A stretch of 34,964 bases of DNA from Planctomycetaceae bacterium (GCA_947459185.1 CANHCU010000031.1:1-34964); one strand, 5' to 3'. Positions 6,466 to 15,590 are shown, counted from the first letter of the stretch. Made by a program: numbers and translations. Notes: generated by a model from the sequence alone, not told the origin.

Positions 6466-8994
6466 ATGATGTCGAAGCCCGGCACAAACTTCTACCAGCG
6501 GAACAGCGTCTGGATCATGGCGATCCTGATCTTCCTGTTGCCCTTGGTGGTCGTGGGCGCGATCAAAGCCAAGGGAAACAATCGCAACGACGTGAAGGGC
6601 TGGCTGCCCCTCGAATACCCCGAAACCCAGACCTACCGCTTTTTCCGGCGGAACTTCCAGGGCGAGGAGTTTGTTCTGATCAGCTGGGATGGCTGCACGA
6701 TGGCCGATCCCCGACTGGAATTGCTCGCCCAGAAGCTGTTGCCCCCTCCCGAAGAAGCCTCCCGAATCGATCGCCCTCTCTATTTCAAGTCGGCCCAGAC
6801 CGGCCCCCGGGCCGTCGAACGGATGACTGACGAGCCGCTGAACCTCGATCGCGAGGAGGCGATTTCCCGGCTCACGGGGGCGATCATCGGCCCGGCCGCG
6901 GAGGGGATTGCCGCCGGGAGCGACGCCGACAATCTCGACGCTCGCCAGACCTGCCTCGTGCTGACTCTTTCCGATACTGCCCGCGCCAACCTCCATGGGG
7001 CCATCGACCTTATCAAGGACGTGGCCGCCGGGGAGTGCGGGATTCCCGAGCAGACGCTGCACATGGGCGGCCCTCCCGTGGACAACGTGTCGATCGATCG
7101 GGCCGGCCAGACGAGCGTGACGATTCTCTTCGGGCTGTCGCTCGTGGTGGGCTTCATCGTCAGTTGGTGGAGCCTCAAGAGCAAGACACTGGTGGCCATG
7201 GTGCTCGCCTCCGGCGTCTACAGCATGTTCGCCAGCCTCGCGGTCGTCTGGTACTCGGGCTATCCCGTGGACGCCATCCTGCTGACGATGCCGTCGCTGG
7301 TCTATGTGGCCACGACCAGCGGCGCGATCCATCTTGCCAACTACTACCGCGACCAGCTTGCAGAGACCGGTGTGGTGGAGGGCGCTGCGGGCCGGTCAGT
7401 GCACCACGCGCTGCTGCCGCTCACGTTGGCGACGGGTACGACGGCGATCGGTCTGGCGACCCTCGCTGTGAGCGAGCTGGTGCCGATCAGAATGTTCGGG
7501 ATTTTCTCCGCCATCGGCGTCGTGTGCAGCTTCCTGATCCTTGTCACGTTCATGCCGGCGGCGCTCGAGCTGTTTCCGCCGAAGCTCAAGCTCGGCAAGC
7601 TGGCCGAGGACGAAGGCAGCGATGCCTGGAAGCCGGTCGAGTCGAGCCCGTGGTGGCGTGTGGGGCGGTGGATCACCGAGCACAACGGCTTCGTCACGGC
7701 GACCTGCCTGCTCGTGATGGCCGGCGTGGGCTATGGGCTCACGCAGGTCGAGAGCAGCGTGCAACTCATGCGGCTGTTCTCCTCCAAGGCCCGCATCCGT
7801 CAGGACTACCACTGGCTGGAGAAACACCTCGGCCCGCTCGTGCCGATGGAGATCCTCGTGCGGATCGACCAGCAAAACTGTCCGCTCACGTTTTTGGAAC
7901 GGATGGAGCTGGTCGGCGACATCCAGAAGAAAATCGGCGACCTCGACGAGGTGGGCAGTTCGCTCTCGACCGTCACCTTCGGCCGCAGCCTCGACGTCGG
8001 AAGCGACGGCGATAGCATCGGCGGTGCTGCGGCTCGGGCCATCGGCTTCGGCTCACGGACCAAGCGAAGCGTGCTCAATCGCAGACTGACCGCCCACCGT
8101 GCCGATTTTCTCGCCGGCGATTATCTCCGGGAGGCAGAACTGCCCGATGGCACGCAGCAAGAACTCTGGCGGATCAGCGCCCGCGTCAGTGCGACCAAGG
8201 AGGTGGACTACGCCCTGTTTAAGCGAGACCTGCAGTCGAAGATCGACCCGATCCTCGCCGACCTCGAAGCCGAGGGTGTGAAGGGTGTGTCAGTCGATTA
8301 CACAGGCCTCGTGCCGCTGGTATACAAGGCCCAGCACTCGCTCCTGGACGGCCTGATGATCGGCTTCATTTACGATTTTGCGATTATCGTCGTCGTGATG
8401 ATCGTGCTTTGCCGGGCTGCCTCCGCCGGCGTGTTGCTCCTGTTGCCGGCCGCGTTTCCGGCCCTGATGGTGTTTGGTGGTGTGGGCTGGACCCACGCGA
8501 TGCTCAAGTCTTTCGACGCCGGTTCGCTCCTCATCGACATCGGCACCGTGATGGCGCCGAGCGTGGCGCTCGGCGTGACGGTGGACGACGTCGTCCACTT
8601 CATGCTCTGGTTCCGCAAGGGCATCGCCGACGGGCTCGACCGCAAGCAGGCGACCATGCTCGCCTACAAGGGCTGTGCCCGTGCGATGTATCAGAGCTGG
8701 GGGGTGATTGGCATCGGCCTCTCGGTCTTCTCGCTCTCACCGTTTGGGCCGACCCAGCGATTCGGCCACATGATGCTGGCGATGCTCACCATCGCGCTGG
8801 TCGGCAACCTGGTCTTCATGCCGGCGCTGTTGTCGGGTCCGCTGGGCGCCGTATTCAGTTGGAGCGTGCTCAGAATCGAACGGAAGAAGGCCCTCCGCGA
8901 GGGTCGGCGAAAGGTGACGACCGATCCGGGCAGCGATGCCCTGCCGAAGCCCCACGTGGTGCCGGGCCCGGCCAAGCAGGTCGTTCATGCCTGA
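6466..8994 (+). CDS. MMPL/RND-superfamily membrane transporter
   Basis: An 842-residue membrane protein with the RND-like duplicated layout. It has an N-terminal membrane helix (about 12-30), a large extracytoplasmic loop, a block of five hydrophobic segments (about 215-385), a second soluble loop, and a second block of membrane segments (about 640-815). GTTAIGLATLAVSELVPI and the second-half DDVVHFMLWFRK motif, where acidic residues would carry proton coupling, fit the MMPL family. Substrates of this family include lipids and hopanoids; none can be assigned here. Two adjacent ATGs (6466 and 6469) could start it; in-frame sequence upstream looks non-coding. Its stop overlaps the start of the methyltransferase gene by 8 bp. 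Confidence 0.88.
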   Translation: MMSKPGTNFYQRNSVWIMAILIFLLPLVVVGAIKAKGNNRNDVKGWLPLEYPETQTYRFFRRNFQGEEFVLISWDGCTMADPRLELLAQKLLPPPEEASRIDRPLYFKSAQTGPRAVERMTDEPLNLDREEAISRLTGAIIGPAAEGIAAGSDADNLDARQTCLVLTLSDTARANLHGAIDLIKDVAAGECGIPEQTLHMGGPPVDNVSIDRAGQTSVTILFGLSLVVGFIVSWWSLKSKTLVAMVLASGVYSMFASLAVVWYSGYPVDAILLTMPSLVYVATTSGAIHLANYYRDQLAETGVVEGAAGRSVHHALLPLTLATGTTAIGLATLAVSELVPIRMFGIFSAIGVVCSFLILVTFMPAALELFPPKLKLGKLAEDEGSDAWKPVESSPWWRVGRWITEHNGFVTATCLLVMAGVGYGLTQVESSVQLMRLFSSKARIRQDYHWLEKHLGPLVPMEILVRIDQQNCPLTFLERMELVGDIQKKIGDLDEVGSSLSTVTFGRSLDVGSDGDSIGGAAARAIGFGSRTKRSVLNRRLTAHRADFLAGDYLREAELPDGTQQELWRISARVSATKEVDYALFKRDLQSKIDPILADLEAEGVKGVSVDYTGLVPLVYKAQHSLLDGLMIGFIYDFAIIVVVMIVLCRAASAGVLLLLPAAFPALMVFGGVGWTHAMLKSFDAGSLLIDIGTVMAPSVALGVTVDDVVHFMLWFRKGIADGLDRKQATMLAYKGCARAMYQSWGVIGIGLSVFSLSPFGPTQRFGHMMLAMLTIALVGNLVFMPALLSGPLGAVFSWSVLRIERKKALREGRRKVTTDPGSDALPKPHVVPGPAKQVVHA

Positions 8995-10219
8995 GTCATC
9001 GAGCCAGCCGTCTGCGGCGGCCGGTCTGCCCGCGGCGACGGTGGTGCTCAAGCCCAAGCGGGCCCGCCCCTTCTTCGGACGGCATCCCTGGGTGCTCGAC
9101 TCGGCGGTGCTCCGCGTCGATGGCACGCCGGCGGACGGCGACGTCGTCGATCTTGCCACCCACGACGGCACGTTCGTGGCCCGCGGGCTCTGGAATGCGT
9201 CGAGCAAGCTGCGTGTGAGGCTCTATGCCTTCGACGCTGCCACCCGGCTCGACGACAGCCTCTGGAAGGGGCGGATCGCGTCGGCAGTGGCACTGCGGCA
9301 GTCGCTCGGCCTCGGCGACGTGGGCGGTGCCGCCCGCCTCGTCAACAGCGAGGGGGACGACCTCTCCGGCCTGATCGTTGACCGCTACGGCGAATGGCTT
9401 TCCGTGCAGGTGACGGCGCTGGCGATGTCGCACCGGCTCGACACGATTTGCGACGCCCTCGAATCGCTCGTGTCACCGAAGGGGATCCTCCTGCGTGGCG
9501 CCGAACGGGGGCTTGCGAAGCTCGAGGGCCTGCACCTCCCCGACCGTCTCGTCAGGGGCACAGCGCCATCAGGCCCGATCTTCGTGACGGAGCACGGCCT
9601 GAAGTTCGGCATCGACCTCACCGAGGGGCAGAAGACCGGCTTTTATCTCGACCAGCGGGACAACCGTCAGGCGGCTGCCAGGTTTGCTCGCGGCCGGCGG
9701 GTGCTCGACATGTTCTGCTATTCAGGCGGCTTCGCCACGGCCTGCGCCGTGAGCGGCGGGGCGCGGAGCGTGCTGGCCGTCGATTCAAGCGCGAAGGCAA
9801 CGGCCCTGGCCAAGGCCAACGCCGATCTCAATGGCGCCGCCAACGTCGCCGTTGAAACCGCCGACGCCTTCGAGAAACTCGCCGCTCTCAAAACGGCTGG
9901 CGATCGCTTCGGCATGGTGATCCTCGACCCGCCGAAGTTCGCCCGCAGCCGTGCCTCGCTCGACGATGCGATGCGGGCCTATCATCGCATCAACCGGCTG
10001 GCGGTCGATCTCCTCGAACCGGGCGGCATCCTCGTGACCAACAGCTGCTCAGGCGCGGTGTCGCGGGAGGATTTCCTCGTCATGCTCGCGGGCGTCGCCC
10101 AGCGATCGGGCCGCACGATCCAACTGCTCGAATGCCGCGGCGCCGCCCCGGACCATCCCGTGAGCGCGGGCTGCCTCGAGGGTGAGTATCTCAAGTGCGT
10201 GATCGCCCGCGTGGCGTGA
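8987..10219 (+). CDS. Class I SAM-dependent rRNA methyltransferase (RlmI-like)
   Basis: A 410-residue protein with the RlmI/RlmO layout. A PUA-like RNA-binding domain lies at about 17-95 (KPKRARPFFGRHPWV), a central EEHD-like region ends in GQKTGFYLDQRDNR (214-227), and a Rossmann methyltransferase domain follows. The SAM-binding motif is VLDMFCYSGGFA (239-250), the acidic motif II is AVDSS, and motif IV is LDPPKF (313-318), with NSCS at 352-355. Family members methylate a cytosine C5 of 23S rRNA; the exact target here is inferred. The ATG at 8987 lies within the end of the MMPL gene, so the two are probably translated together. A strong hairpin overlaps its stop codon. Confidence 0.9.
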   Translation: MPESSSQPSAAAGLPAATVVLKPKRARPFFGRHPWVLDSAVLRVDGTPADGDVVDLATHDGTFVARGLWNASSKLRVRLYAFDAATRLDDSLWKGRIASAVALRQSLGLGDVGGAARLVNSEGDDLSGLIVDRYGEWLSVQVTALAMSHRLDTICDALESLVSPKGILLRGAERGLAKLEGLHLPDRLVRGTAPSGPIFVTEHGLKFGIDLTEGQKTGFYLDQRDNRQAAARFARGRRVLDMFCYSGGFATACAVSGGARSVLAVDSSAKATALAKANADLNGAANVAVETADAFEKLAALKTAGDRFGMVILDPPKFARSRASLDDAMRAYHRINRLAVDLLEPGGILVTNSCSGAVSREDFLVMLAGVAQRSGRTIQLLECRGAAPDHPVSAGCLEGEYLKCVIARVA

Positions 10220-10243
10220 AGCCGGCCCCCGTGGCCGGCTTCA
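10217..10243 (+). terminator. Strong hairpin overlapping the methyltransferase stop codon
   Basis: The arms 10217-10227 and 10233-10243 are perfectly complementary over 11 bp, with the loop CCCGT. The TGA stop codon is the base of the left arm. There is no T-run after the stem, so it may block transcription only with help from Rho, or protect the mRNA end. Confidence 0.55.
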
Positions 10244-10328
10244 GTATTGGCTGTCGGCCCTTCCCCGTGGCGGCGAGTTTTTAACTTGCTTTGATTTTTG
10301 TTGCGGGTCGGCCCGTTACACTCCGTTC

Positions 10329-11045
10329 ATGCGTTCCCTCCTGCTCTCCTTGTGCCTTGTCTTCCTCGTCTATCCGACCGGCACCCGCGGTGCATCGGCC
10401 GATCAGCCTGCGTCGCGGGCGGAACGAAGCATCGAAGGGTTTCGGGTACGGGTCGACGAACGTCTCCTGCCTGGATGTGCCGACGACGAGGTGGGCCGCG
10501 CGGCGCTCGCGTTTCTCGCCTCGAAGCTCGCCGATATCCGAATCGTCGTGCCAGCCGACAAGCTTGAACGTCTGCGTCAGGTAACGATCGTCCTCGACGC
10601 CTCCTGCGGCGATCTCGCTAGCATGCAGTATCACCCCAGCGGAGACTGGCTCGAGTCACACGGCTATCCCCGCGATCTCGAAAAGTGCATCCATTTGCCG
10701 AGAGCCGCCGACGTGGCTACTCGCCGAAACGTGAACGAACAGCCGTGGGTGGTGCTCCACGAACTCGCTCACGCCTATCACGATCAGGTGCTCGGGTTCG
10801 ACGAGCCGCGCATCCTCTCCGCCTGGGAGGCCTTCAAGGCCGACGGCCGGGCACAGACCACGCTCCTCTTCGATGGCTCGCGCACGAAGCACTACGGCCT
10901 CACCGATCAGAAGGAGTTTTTCGCGGAGATGACCGAGGCCTACTTCGGTTCAAACGATTTCCAGCCGTTCAACCGCGCCGAGTTGAAGACGGACCATCCG
11001 GCCATCTACGCCCTCCTCACCGACATCTGGGGCCCGCTTCGCTGA
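10329..11045 (+). CDS. Secreted HExxH zinc-metallopeptidase-like protein
   Basis: A 238-residue protein with a Sec signal peptide: a short basic start, a hydrophobic core at about 4-16, and likely cleavage near GASA at 21-24. The zinc motif HELAH lies at 144-148, and an acidic helix KEFFAEMTEAYF at 195-206 offers E196 or E200 as the third zinc ligand, as in gluzincin-like families with anthrax-lethal-factor-type folds. Two Cys pairs are possible. It would act outside the cytoplasmic membrane; the substrate is unknown. No ribosome binding site precedes the ATG. A TACACT at 10317-10322 could be a -10 box that would make the mRNA nearly leaderless, but no well-spaced -35 is seen. A 6 bp hairpin follows the stop at 11068-11084. 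Confidence 0.75.
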   Translation: MRSLLLSLCLVFLVYPTGTRGASADQPASRAERSIEGFRVRVDERLLPGCADDEVGRAALAFLASKLADIRIVVPADKLERLRQVTIVLDASCGDLASMQYHPSGDWLESHGYPRDLEKCIHLPRAADVATRRNVNEQPWVVLHELAHAYHDQVLGFDEPRILSAWEAFKADGRAQTTLLFDGSRTKHYGLTDQKEFFAEMTEAYFGSNDFQPFNRAELKTDHPAIYALLTDIWGPLR

Positions 11046-11067
11046 GACAAGGAGCGTTGAGCGGGAT

Positions 11068-11084
11068 AAAGAGACGCACTCTTT
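11068..11084 (+). terminator. Weak hairpin after the metallopeptidase-like gene
   Basis: AAAGAG (11068-11073) pairs with CTCTTT (11079-11084) around the loop ACGCA, 23 bp after the stop codon. The stem is short and A/T-rich, so terminator strength is doubtful. Confidence 0.3.
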
Positions 11085-11109
11085 CCATGCTTAGCCTGGA
11101 GTTCAGCGA

Positions 11110-11238
11110 GGGGTTGCCCGTGCCCCAGGAGCCGGCGTTGCTGACCAGCGCAGGCAGGATGCCGAAGCGCAGTCAGCATCGAGAGAGCGGAGGCAGGATG
11201 CCGTAGCGAACGTCCGGCGACGGGGCACGGGCAACCCC
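11110..11238 (+). repeat. Long palindromic element, family B, copy 1 (with internal duplication)
   Basis: A perfect 17 bp inverted repeat bounds this 129 bp element: 11110-11126 and 11222-11238. Inside, GCCGGCGTT near the left arm is mirrored by AACGTCCGGC near the right arm, extending the fold. The core holds two direct copies of an 18 bp sequence (11152-11169 and 11191-11208, one mismatch) spaced 39 bp, so a 39 bp unit has been duplicated. A shorter relative lies inverted at 30250-30341. It begins 65 bp after a stop codon and has no coding potential. No transposase or obvious target-site duplication is seen. Confidence 0.8.
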
Positions 11239-11243
11239 GGCCG

Positions 11244-11289
11244 CCGGCCCTGTGCCGTAGCCTACAGCTTCCGCAGCCGCGTGAACTCG
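11244..11289. repeat. Duplicate of the 3' end of the 91-residue protein gene
   Basis: This 46 bp segment matches 11367-11412 at 43 positions. The second copy contains the last codons and stop (minus strand) of the 91-residue protein gene. Here the same codons, ending in TAG instead of TAA, have no gene attached. The two copies are 123 bp apart and bracket the bidirectional terminator at 11300-11329. It is a fossil gene end, placed directly next to the family B element. Confidence 0.75.
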
Positions 11290-11299
11290 GGATTTTCGC

Positions 11300-11329
11300 G
11301 GAAAACACGGACATCGTGTCCGTTTTTCC
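11300..11329. terminator. Bidirectional intrinsic terminator between convergent genes
   Basis: GGAAAA, a bulged C, then ACGGACA pair with TGTCCGT followed by TTTTCC, around the loop TCG: 13 paired bases with one bulge. On the plus strand the stem ends in a run of five T; on the minus strand it ends in TTTTCC. It sits between the metallopeptidase-like gene (plus) and the 91-residue protein gene (minus) and could terminate both. Confidence 0.7.
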
Positions 11330-11384
11330 TTGGCGGGCCTCCGCCCGCTGGTGCTGATCCGGGCCTCCGGCCCTGTGCCGTGAC

Positions 11385-11660
11385 TTACAGCTTCCGCAGC
11401 CGCGTGAACTCGTCCATTGTCACAGTGGTGAGTTCGCCGTCGTCGCGGGAGAGGATCAGCACGTCGCTGTAGACCTTGTCGTCGGGATTGCGGCGAAAGT
11501 GCAGGCCGTGCCGCCGCCGCTCCCGACGGAGCACCTGCCCCACCGTGGTCGTGCTCCACTTGGCGCTCGACCCCACGGTGACGCCGTGAATCACCTCCAC
11601 CCGGTCTCCCGGCTGGAGCTGCTCGTAAAGGCTGCGCGACTGGTATTCCTCTGGCGTCAT
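11385..11660 (-). CDS. Conserved-looking small protein of unknown function
   Basis: A 91-residue, strongly charged cytoplasmic protein without signal peptide or membrane segment. Residues 16-30 (QPGDRVEVIHGVTVG) have the look of an SH3- or KOW-like beta strand pair, and a basic RRERRRHGLHFRR segment follows at about 45-57; the C-terminus is predicted beta plus helix ending in TRLRKL. I do not recognise a named family. Its ATG is only 4 bp after the ilvC stop on the same strand, so it is likely translated from the ilvC transcript. A copy of its last codons lies at 11244-11289. Confidence 0.7.
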   Translation of the reverse strand: MTPEEYQSRSLYEQLQPGDRVEVIHGVTVGSSAKWSTTTVGQVLRRERRRHGLHFRRNPDDKVYSDVLILSRDDGELTTVTMDEFTRLRKL

Positions 11661-11664
11661 GCGA

Positions 11665-12669
<1,005 letters not shown>

Positions 12670-12745
12670 AGTTCACTCCAGTTTGAGATGATGAAACAAA
12701 GTCGAATGTCTGGCACCGCCGGGACGGCAGAAGTTTCCTCGCGGT

Positions 12746-12802
12746 GGAGATTTCTCCTTCCACGACCTACGGCGATGCATTCCTCAGAAGGTCGAAATCT
12801 CC
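12746..12802 (-). promoter_or_regulatory. Inverted repeat in the ilvN-ilvC gap, with a competing small hairpin
   Basis: GGAGATTTC (12746-12754) pairs perfectly with GAAATCTCC (12794-12802); GACC and GGTC just inside add four more pairs. The left arm can instead fold on itself as GGAGA-TT-TCTCC (12746-12757). The two folds are mutually exclusive. On the minus strand this lies after the ilvN stop and about 80-130 bases before the ilvC ATG, so it might be an ilvN terminator or an ilvC leader element. No T-run is present. Confidence 0.4.
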
Positions 12803-12859
12803 AATGCTCGTCAAGCTTCCGCCGATCCCGGCTCCCGCTTGAGTTGTTACTTTTGCCTT

Positions 12860-13417
12860 TCAGGCCAGGGAATCGCGTTCGGGGCTCGCGTCGGCCGGGC
12901 GGGCGCCGTCGGCGGCCTCGGTAAGTTCGCGGGTCGGGGGGCTCCCCCGCACCATCGCAATCCGGCCGGTGCGGACGAGCTCCAGGATGCCCAGCGGCCG
13001 CATCAGTTCGATGAAGCCCTCGACTTTCTTTTCGGTGCCCGAGATCTCAACGATCACGCTGTCGGCCGCCACGTCCACGATCCGGCCGCGGAAGATCTCG
13101 GCAAGTTCCTTCACCTGCGATCTGGCCGGGCCGACCGGAGCGGCCACTTTCAAGAGCATCAGATCCCGCTCGACATAATTGCGGGAGCTGATGTCGTCCA
13201 CACGGACCACCGTCACGATCTTTTCCAACTGCCGGCGGACCTGATCAAGCACGCGGTCGTCGCCCCGGAGCACGAACGTCATCCGCGAAAATCCCGGGTC
13301 TTCGGTCTCGCCGACCGCCAGGCTGTCAATGTTGTAGCCACGGGAGGCCAGCATGCCCGACACATGCGCCAGCACCCCTGGAACGTTCTGGACCGTGGCC
13401 GAGAGGACATGTCGCAT
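12860..13417 (-). CDS. ilvN: Acetolactate synthase, regulatory small subunit
   Basis: A 185-residue protein. The N-terminal ACT domain (1-75) shows VQNVPGVLAHVSGMLASRGYNIDSLAVG followed by TEDPGFSRMT, the classic IlvN/IlvH pattern; the second ACT-like domain spans about 80-160. It binds the catalytic subunit IlvB and confers valine feedback control. IlvB is not in the window, so the catalytic gene lies elsewhere. A 25-residue acidic tail (PADASPERDS) exceeds the usual 160-170 length. The ATG at 13417 was chosen because homology starts there; in-frame sequence upstream is antisense to rpsB. It is divergent from rpsB and probably followed by ilvC. Confidence 0.93.
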   Translation of the reverse strand: MRHVLSATVQNVPGVLAHVSGMLASRGYNIDSLAVGETEDPGFSRMTFVLRGDDRVLDQVRRQLEKIVTVVRVDDISSRNYVERDLMLLKVAAPVGPARSQVKELAEIFRGRIVDVAADSVIVEISGTEKKVEGFIELMRPLGILELVRTGRIAMVRGSPPTRELTEAADGARPADASPERDSLA

Positions 13418-13604
13418 CGGTGCGTTCGGCAGGATTTGCCGGGCTCTGGAGGGGGTGGAACAGGGCGAAGTGGGCCGGAAACGCGGAAAATCCCGCGGTC
13501 GCGAGTCTAGTGTGCACGGATGGGCGGATTCAAGCCATGGCTGCGGACCGGGGCCGGCAGGCCGCCCCGGGTTTGCGGCAATGCCCGGGGAAGCGGCGTG
13601 TGCG

Positions 13605-13633
13605 TTGACACGGGGCCGAAAAAGCCGATAGTT
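13605..13633 (+). promoter_or_regulatory. Candidate sigma70 promoter of rpsB
   Basis: TTGACA at 13605-13610 is a perfect -35 hexamer. GATAGT (13627-13632, 16 bp spacer) or ATAGTT (13628-13633, 17 bp) could be the -10 box. The transcription start would fall near 13640, about 60 bases before the rpsB GTG. Confidence 0.5.
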
Positions 13634-13644
13634 TGCGGTGCTCG

Positions 13645-13667
13645 GGCGGGTCGGCTTCGGCCCCGCC
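13645..13667 (+). promoter_or_regulatory. Stem-loop in the rpsB leader
   Basis: GGCGGG (13645-13650) pairs with CCCGCC (13662-13667) around an 11-base apical region. It lies in the predicted 5' leader of rpsB, where S2 autoregulation of its own mRNA is known in other bacteria. Structural similarity to those leaders was not established. Confidence 0.35.
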
Positions 13668-13702
13668 AAGTACGAGTGATCCCATTCCTCCAGTGAGAGT
13701 AC

Positions 13703-14527
13703 GTGAGCGTGTCGAACGTTTTGGCCCAAGAATTGATTGAAGCGGGTGTTCACTTCGGCCACCGTGCCAGCCGCTGGAATCCCAAGATGCGGCCCTACAT
13801 CCACGGCCGCCGCAACCTCATCCACATCATCGACGTCCGTGAGACGATCCGCGGCCTGCTGCGGGCGCGGAAGTATCTTAAGCAAGTAGCCTCGTCCGGC
13901 GTGCTCGTGCTCTTCGTGGGCACCAAGCGGCAGGGCGCCGAGGCCGTGGCCCGCGAGGCCGCCCGCTGCGGCATGCCTTATGTGAGTGATCGTTGGCTCG
14001 GCGGTACGCTCACCAACTTTCGTACCATCCGGAATCGGCTGACACGCCTCGAGGAACTTGATGCGCTGATCCCCTCGGAGGCATTCGGCGGTTACTCCAA
14101 GAAGATGCAGTCGTCGCTCCGCCGCGAGCATCGCAAGATGCTCCGCAATCTCGGTGGCATCCGCACGCTGTCCCGGCTCCCGGAGTGTCTGGTGGTGTTC
14201 GATCCCAAGAAGGAGAAGAATGCCGTCAACGAGGCTCGGAAGATGGGCATCACAACCGTGGCGCTGATCGACACCGACTGTGATCCCGATGTCATCGACC
14301 TGCCGATCCCGGGCAACGACGACTCGATCCGCTCGATCGAACTGGTCGCCGCCCGGCTGGCCGACGCGATCCTCGAGGGCAAGGCACAGACCGCGACGGA
14401 GTCGCAGGCCAAGGCCGAGGGCGCCGAGGCAGGTGGTCAGGCTGGAGAGGACGGAAAGTCCTCCAAGCCCGCCCCCAAAGCCAGGGCAAACGTGAAGCGG
14501 GCCGTGCCAAAGCCCCCCAAGACGTGA
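13703..14527 (+). CDS. rpsB: 30S ribosomal protein S2
   Basis: A 274-residue ribosomal protein. The S2 pattern is clear: [15 protein letters not shown] at about 13-29, FVGTKRQ at 72-78, [15 protein letters not shown] at about 96-110, and [13 protein letters not shown] near 208-220. After about residue 230 comes an Ala/Lys/Glu/Pro-rich low-complexity tail that exceeds the ~240 residue core. The GTG at 13703 is the start; a GAGAG lies about 5 bases upstream. It is followed after 182 bp by tsf, with the usual ribosomal gene order. Confidence 0.97.
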   Translation: MSVSNVLAQELIEAGVHFGHRASRWNPKMRPYIHGRRNLIHIIDVRETIRGLLRARKYLKQVASSGVLVLFVGTKRQGAEAVAREAARCGMPYVSDRWLGGTLTNFRTIRNRLTRLEELDALIPSEAFGGYSKKMQSSLRREHRKMLRNLGGIRTLSRLPECLVVFDPKKEKNAVNEARKMGITTVALIDTDCDPDVIDLPIPGNDDSIRSIELVAARLADAILEGKAQTATESQAKAEGAEAGGQAGEDGKSSKPAPKARANVKRAVPKPPKT

Positions 14528-14554
14528 TCTGATTTCTGAGCGGCCAAGCAGGTC

Positions 14555-14578
14555 GTTCCAGCGGGTGGTTCCAGCGGG
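14555..14578. repeat. Tandem 11 bp repeat in the rpsB-tsf gap
   Basis: GTTCCAGCGGG occurs at 14555-14565 and 14568-14578, a 13 bp period, 28 bp after the rpsB stop. The rest of the 182 bp gap holds no gene. Near its end, GAAGGAG at 14696-14702 is a strong ribosome binding site 7 bases before the tsf ATG. Confidence 0.5.
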
Positions 14579-14709
14579 CGTTGATGGTGTTATTTGCCCG
14601 TTTGATCTTCCACTGTGCCGGTCCTGCAGGGTTGCCGGCTGGAATTGATGTCCAGCACCCACCCAAACCATCAGCGTTATCAACCGCCGATTCACGAAGG
14701 AGATAGACC

Positions 14710-15552
14710 ATGGCTGAGATCACCGCAGCGGCTGTGATGGCCCTCCGCGACAAGACGGGCCTGCCGATGATGGAGTGCAAGAAGGCCCTGCAGTCATGCG
14801 GCGGCAACACCGAAGAGGCTGTGGAGTGGCTTCGGAAGCAGGGTGTGAAGACGCAGGCCCTGCGGGCCGATCGCGAGACCTCCACCGGCCGGCTCGCCGT
14901 CTACACCGACCTGACCAAGGGGGTCGGGGCGATGATTGAGATGAAGTGCGAAAGCGCTCCCGTGGCTGGCAGCCCCGATTTCAAGGACTTTGTCAACGAC
15001 ATCGCCAAGACCCTGGCGCTCGGACCGGGCGCTGCAACGTCGGCCGACCTGCTCGCGCAAAAGAGCTTGGCTCATCCCGACCGCACGCTGGGCGAACTGA
15101 AGGACGACCTCTTCAACCGCATGAGGGAAGTGTTCGAACTGTCGCGGATCTGCCGCATCGACGCCCCCTGCGGCGGCTACGCCCACCACGACGGCTCGAA
15201 GGCGGCGCTCGTGGAGGTGACTGGCAACACCACCGGCGCGACCGCGGCCGAGGTGGCCAAGGACGTGGCCATGCACGCCGTTGCGATGGCGCCGCAGGCG
15301 CTCTCCAAGGAGGATCTCGATCCCGAGATCGTCGCCAAGGAGCGTGAGATTCTCAGCGACGCGGCCCGCAAGGAGGGGAAGCCCGAGAACATCATCGCCA
15401 AGATGATCGAAGGCCGGCTCCGCAACTTCTTCAGTCAGTGCGTGCTCCTCGAGCAGCCCTTTGTGAAGGACGACAAGCAGACCGTTGGCCAGCTCGCCAG
15501 CTCGGCCGGGCTGCAGGTCAAGCGTCTGGAAAACTGGCGTATCGGCGGCTGA
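14710..15552 (+). CDS. tsf: Elongation factor Ts
   Basis: A 280-residue cytoplasmic guanine-nucleotide exchange factor for EF-Tu. The N-terminal UBA-like domain carries [16 protein letters not shown] (12-27) and [13 protein letters not shown]. The core domain follows, with the second subdomain at about 150-265. At residues 80-86 the sequence is CESAPVA, where E. coli has C-Q-T-D-F-V-A, so the Asp-Phe pair that intrudes into EF-Tu is not present. A perfect GAAGGAG ribosome binding site supports the ATG. pyrH follows 38 bp downstream. Confidence 0.96.
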   Translation: MAEITAAAVMALRDKTGLPMMECKKALQSCGGNTEEAVEWLRKQGVKTQALRADRETSTGRLAVYTDLTKGVGAMIEMKCESAPVAGSPDFKDFVNDIAKTLALGPGAATSADLLAQKSLAHPDRTLGELKDDLFNRMREVFELSRICRIDAPCGGYAHHDGSKAALVEVTGNTTGATAAEVAKDVAMHAVAMAPQALSKEDLDPEIVAKEREILSDAARKEGKPENIIAKMIEGRLRNFFSQCVLLEQPFVKDDKQTVGQLASSAGLQVKRLENWRIGG

Positions 15553-15590
15553 AACCAGCACCCACACCCCGGTCCGATCGCCTCACCATC

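Noticed and set aside
11110-11238. Family B element as an insertion sequence or CRISPR unit
   Set aside because: It has no transposase frame, no target-site duplication that I can see, and no regularly spaced repeat-spacer structure.
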